In this document: in pieces, positions 43,623 through 43,640 of the stretch | Layout of the letters: each line of letters begins with the position of its first letter | Numbering within the stretch: the stretch's first letter is position 1 | Assembly: GCA_903839855.1 (NCBI GenBank) | Contig: CAIMEB010000047.1 | Span: forward strand, 1 to 43,640 | Reading direction: 5' to 3' | Length of the DNA: 43,640 bases | From: an uncultured Methylococcaceae bacterium | Lineage (GTDB): Bacteria; Pseudomonadota; Gammaproteobacteria; Methylococcales; Methylomonadaceae | Notes under the pieces: generated by a model | Told to the model about the DNA's origin: nothing | The model's database searches: none | Seen by the model: only the letters and a program-made list of their open reading frames with translations | Position numbers and translations under genes: made by a program

Positions 43623-43640
43623 TATATCCATGCCATTAGC

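Larger units (their letters stand above)
41940..43640 (+). mobile_element. Left edge of a P4-like integrated element at tRNA-Arg (continues beyond window)
   Basis: The order tRNA 3' end, terminator, P4-type integrase in the same orientation, then a C4-like RNA is the standard left end of P4-like satellites and islands. The matching tRNA-tail repeat that would mark the right end is not within the window. Confidence 0.7.

Overview
The window looks like chromosome of a gammaproteobacterial methanotroph (Methylococcales type); this is inference. It carries a nearly complete serine-cycle block (malate thiokinase, malyl-CoA lyase, serine-glyoxylate aminotransferase, hydroxypyruvate reductase), two tandem MtdB-type methylene-tetrahydromethanopterin dehydrogenases, a System I cytochrome c maturation operon, and ordinary gammaproteobacterial housekeeping genes (mutS, pncC, uvrA, slyX). 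The DNA is rather AT-rich. No methane monooxygenase gene lies inside the window, so the assignment rests on C1 assimilation and oxidation genes.

Layout. 1-2334: an IS630-type transposase fragment, a patch of 22-23 bp degenerate repeats, folP, then a scar in which a 77-bp copy of the folP 3' end abuts a 5'-truncated formylglycine-generating-enzyme-like gene. 2337-6161: a large ORF joining a HupE/UreJ-type inner-membrane metal permease in frame to a complete TonB-dependent receptor, then an exported protein. 6164-16886 (minus strand): acs, an APC permease, slyX, hemN and ccmI-H-G-F-E-D-C. In transcription order this is ccmCDEFGHI-hemN-slyX. ccmD is a 50-residue gene. ccmA and ccmB are absent here. 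17005-23723: metallophosphoesterase, two mtdB paralogues, mutS, divergent pncC, and small PA3496-like and FUN14-like genes.

23731-25950: a mobile-element scar. An orphan IS200/IS605-type end precedes tRNA-Leu(UAA). Downstream of the tRNA is a decayed island of about 1.9 kb bounded by 60-bp identical direct repeats of the tRNA 3' end. It holds an IS30 fragment, an interrupted ORF, a RelE/Phd-type toxin-antitoxin pair and a truncated tyrosine integrase. A 9-mer, GGGGTAACT, recurs near both ends and may be the integrase arm-type site.

26341-35936: a small membrane protein, a MaoC-like hotdog protein, uvrA, an outer-membrane SphA/MetA-like protein followed by a sensor GGDEF-EAL protein, and a gamma-glutamylcyclotransferase-like protein. 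36003-41619: serine-cycle genes in two divergent units, mcl-mtkA-mtkB leftward and sga-hprA rightward. Together they interconvert malate, malyl-CoA, glyoxylate and acetyl-CoA, and carry glyoxylate/serine to glycerate. 41860-43640: tRNA-Arg(CCU) followed by a P4-type integrase with a near-ideal promoter overlapped by an inverted repeat. An RNA element resembling the C4/CI antisense RNA of P1/P4 follows, so this is probably the left edge of a P4-like integrated element that continues beyond the window.

The most unusual items are the permease-receptor fusion with an internal signal-peptide-like junction, the C4-like RNA beside the P4-type integrase, the tandem divergent mtdB pair, and the compact att-bounded island with repeated putative arm sites.
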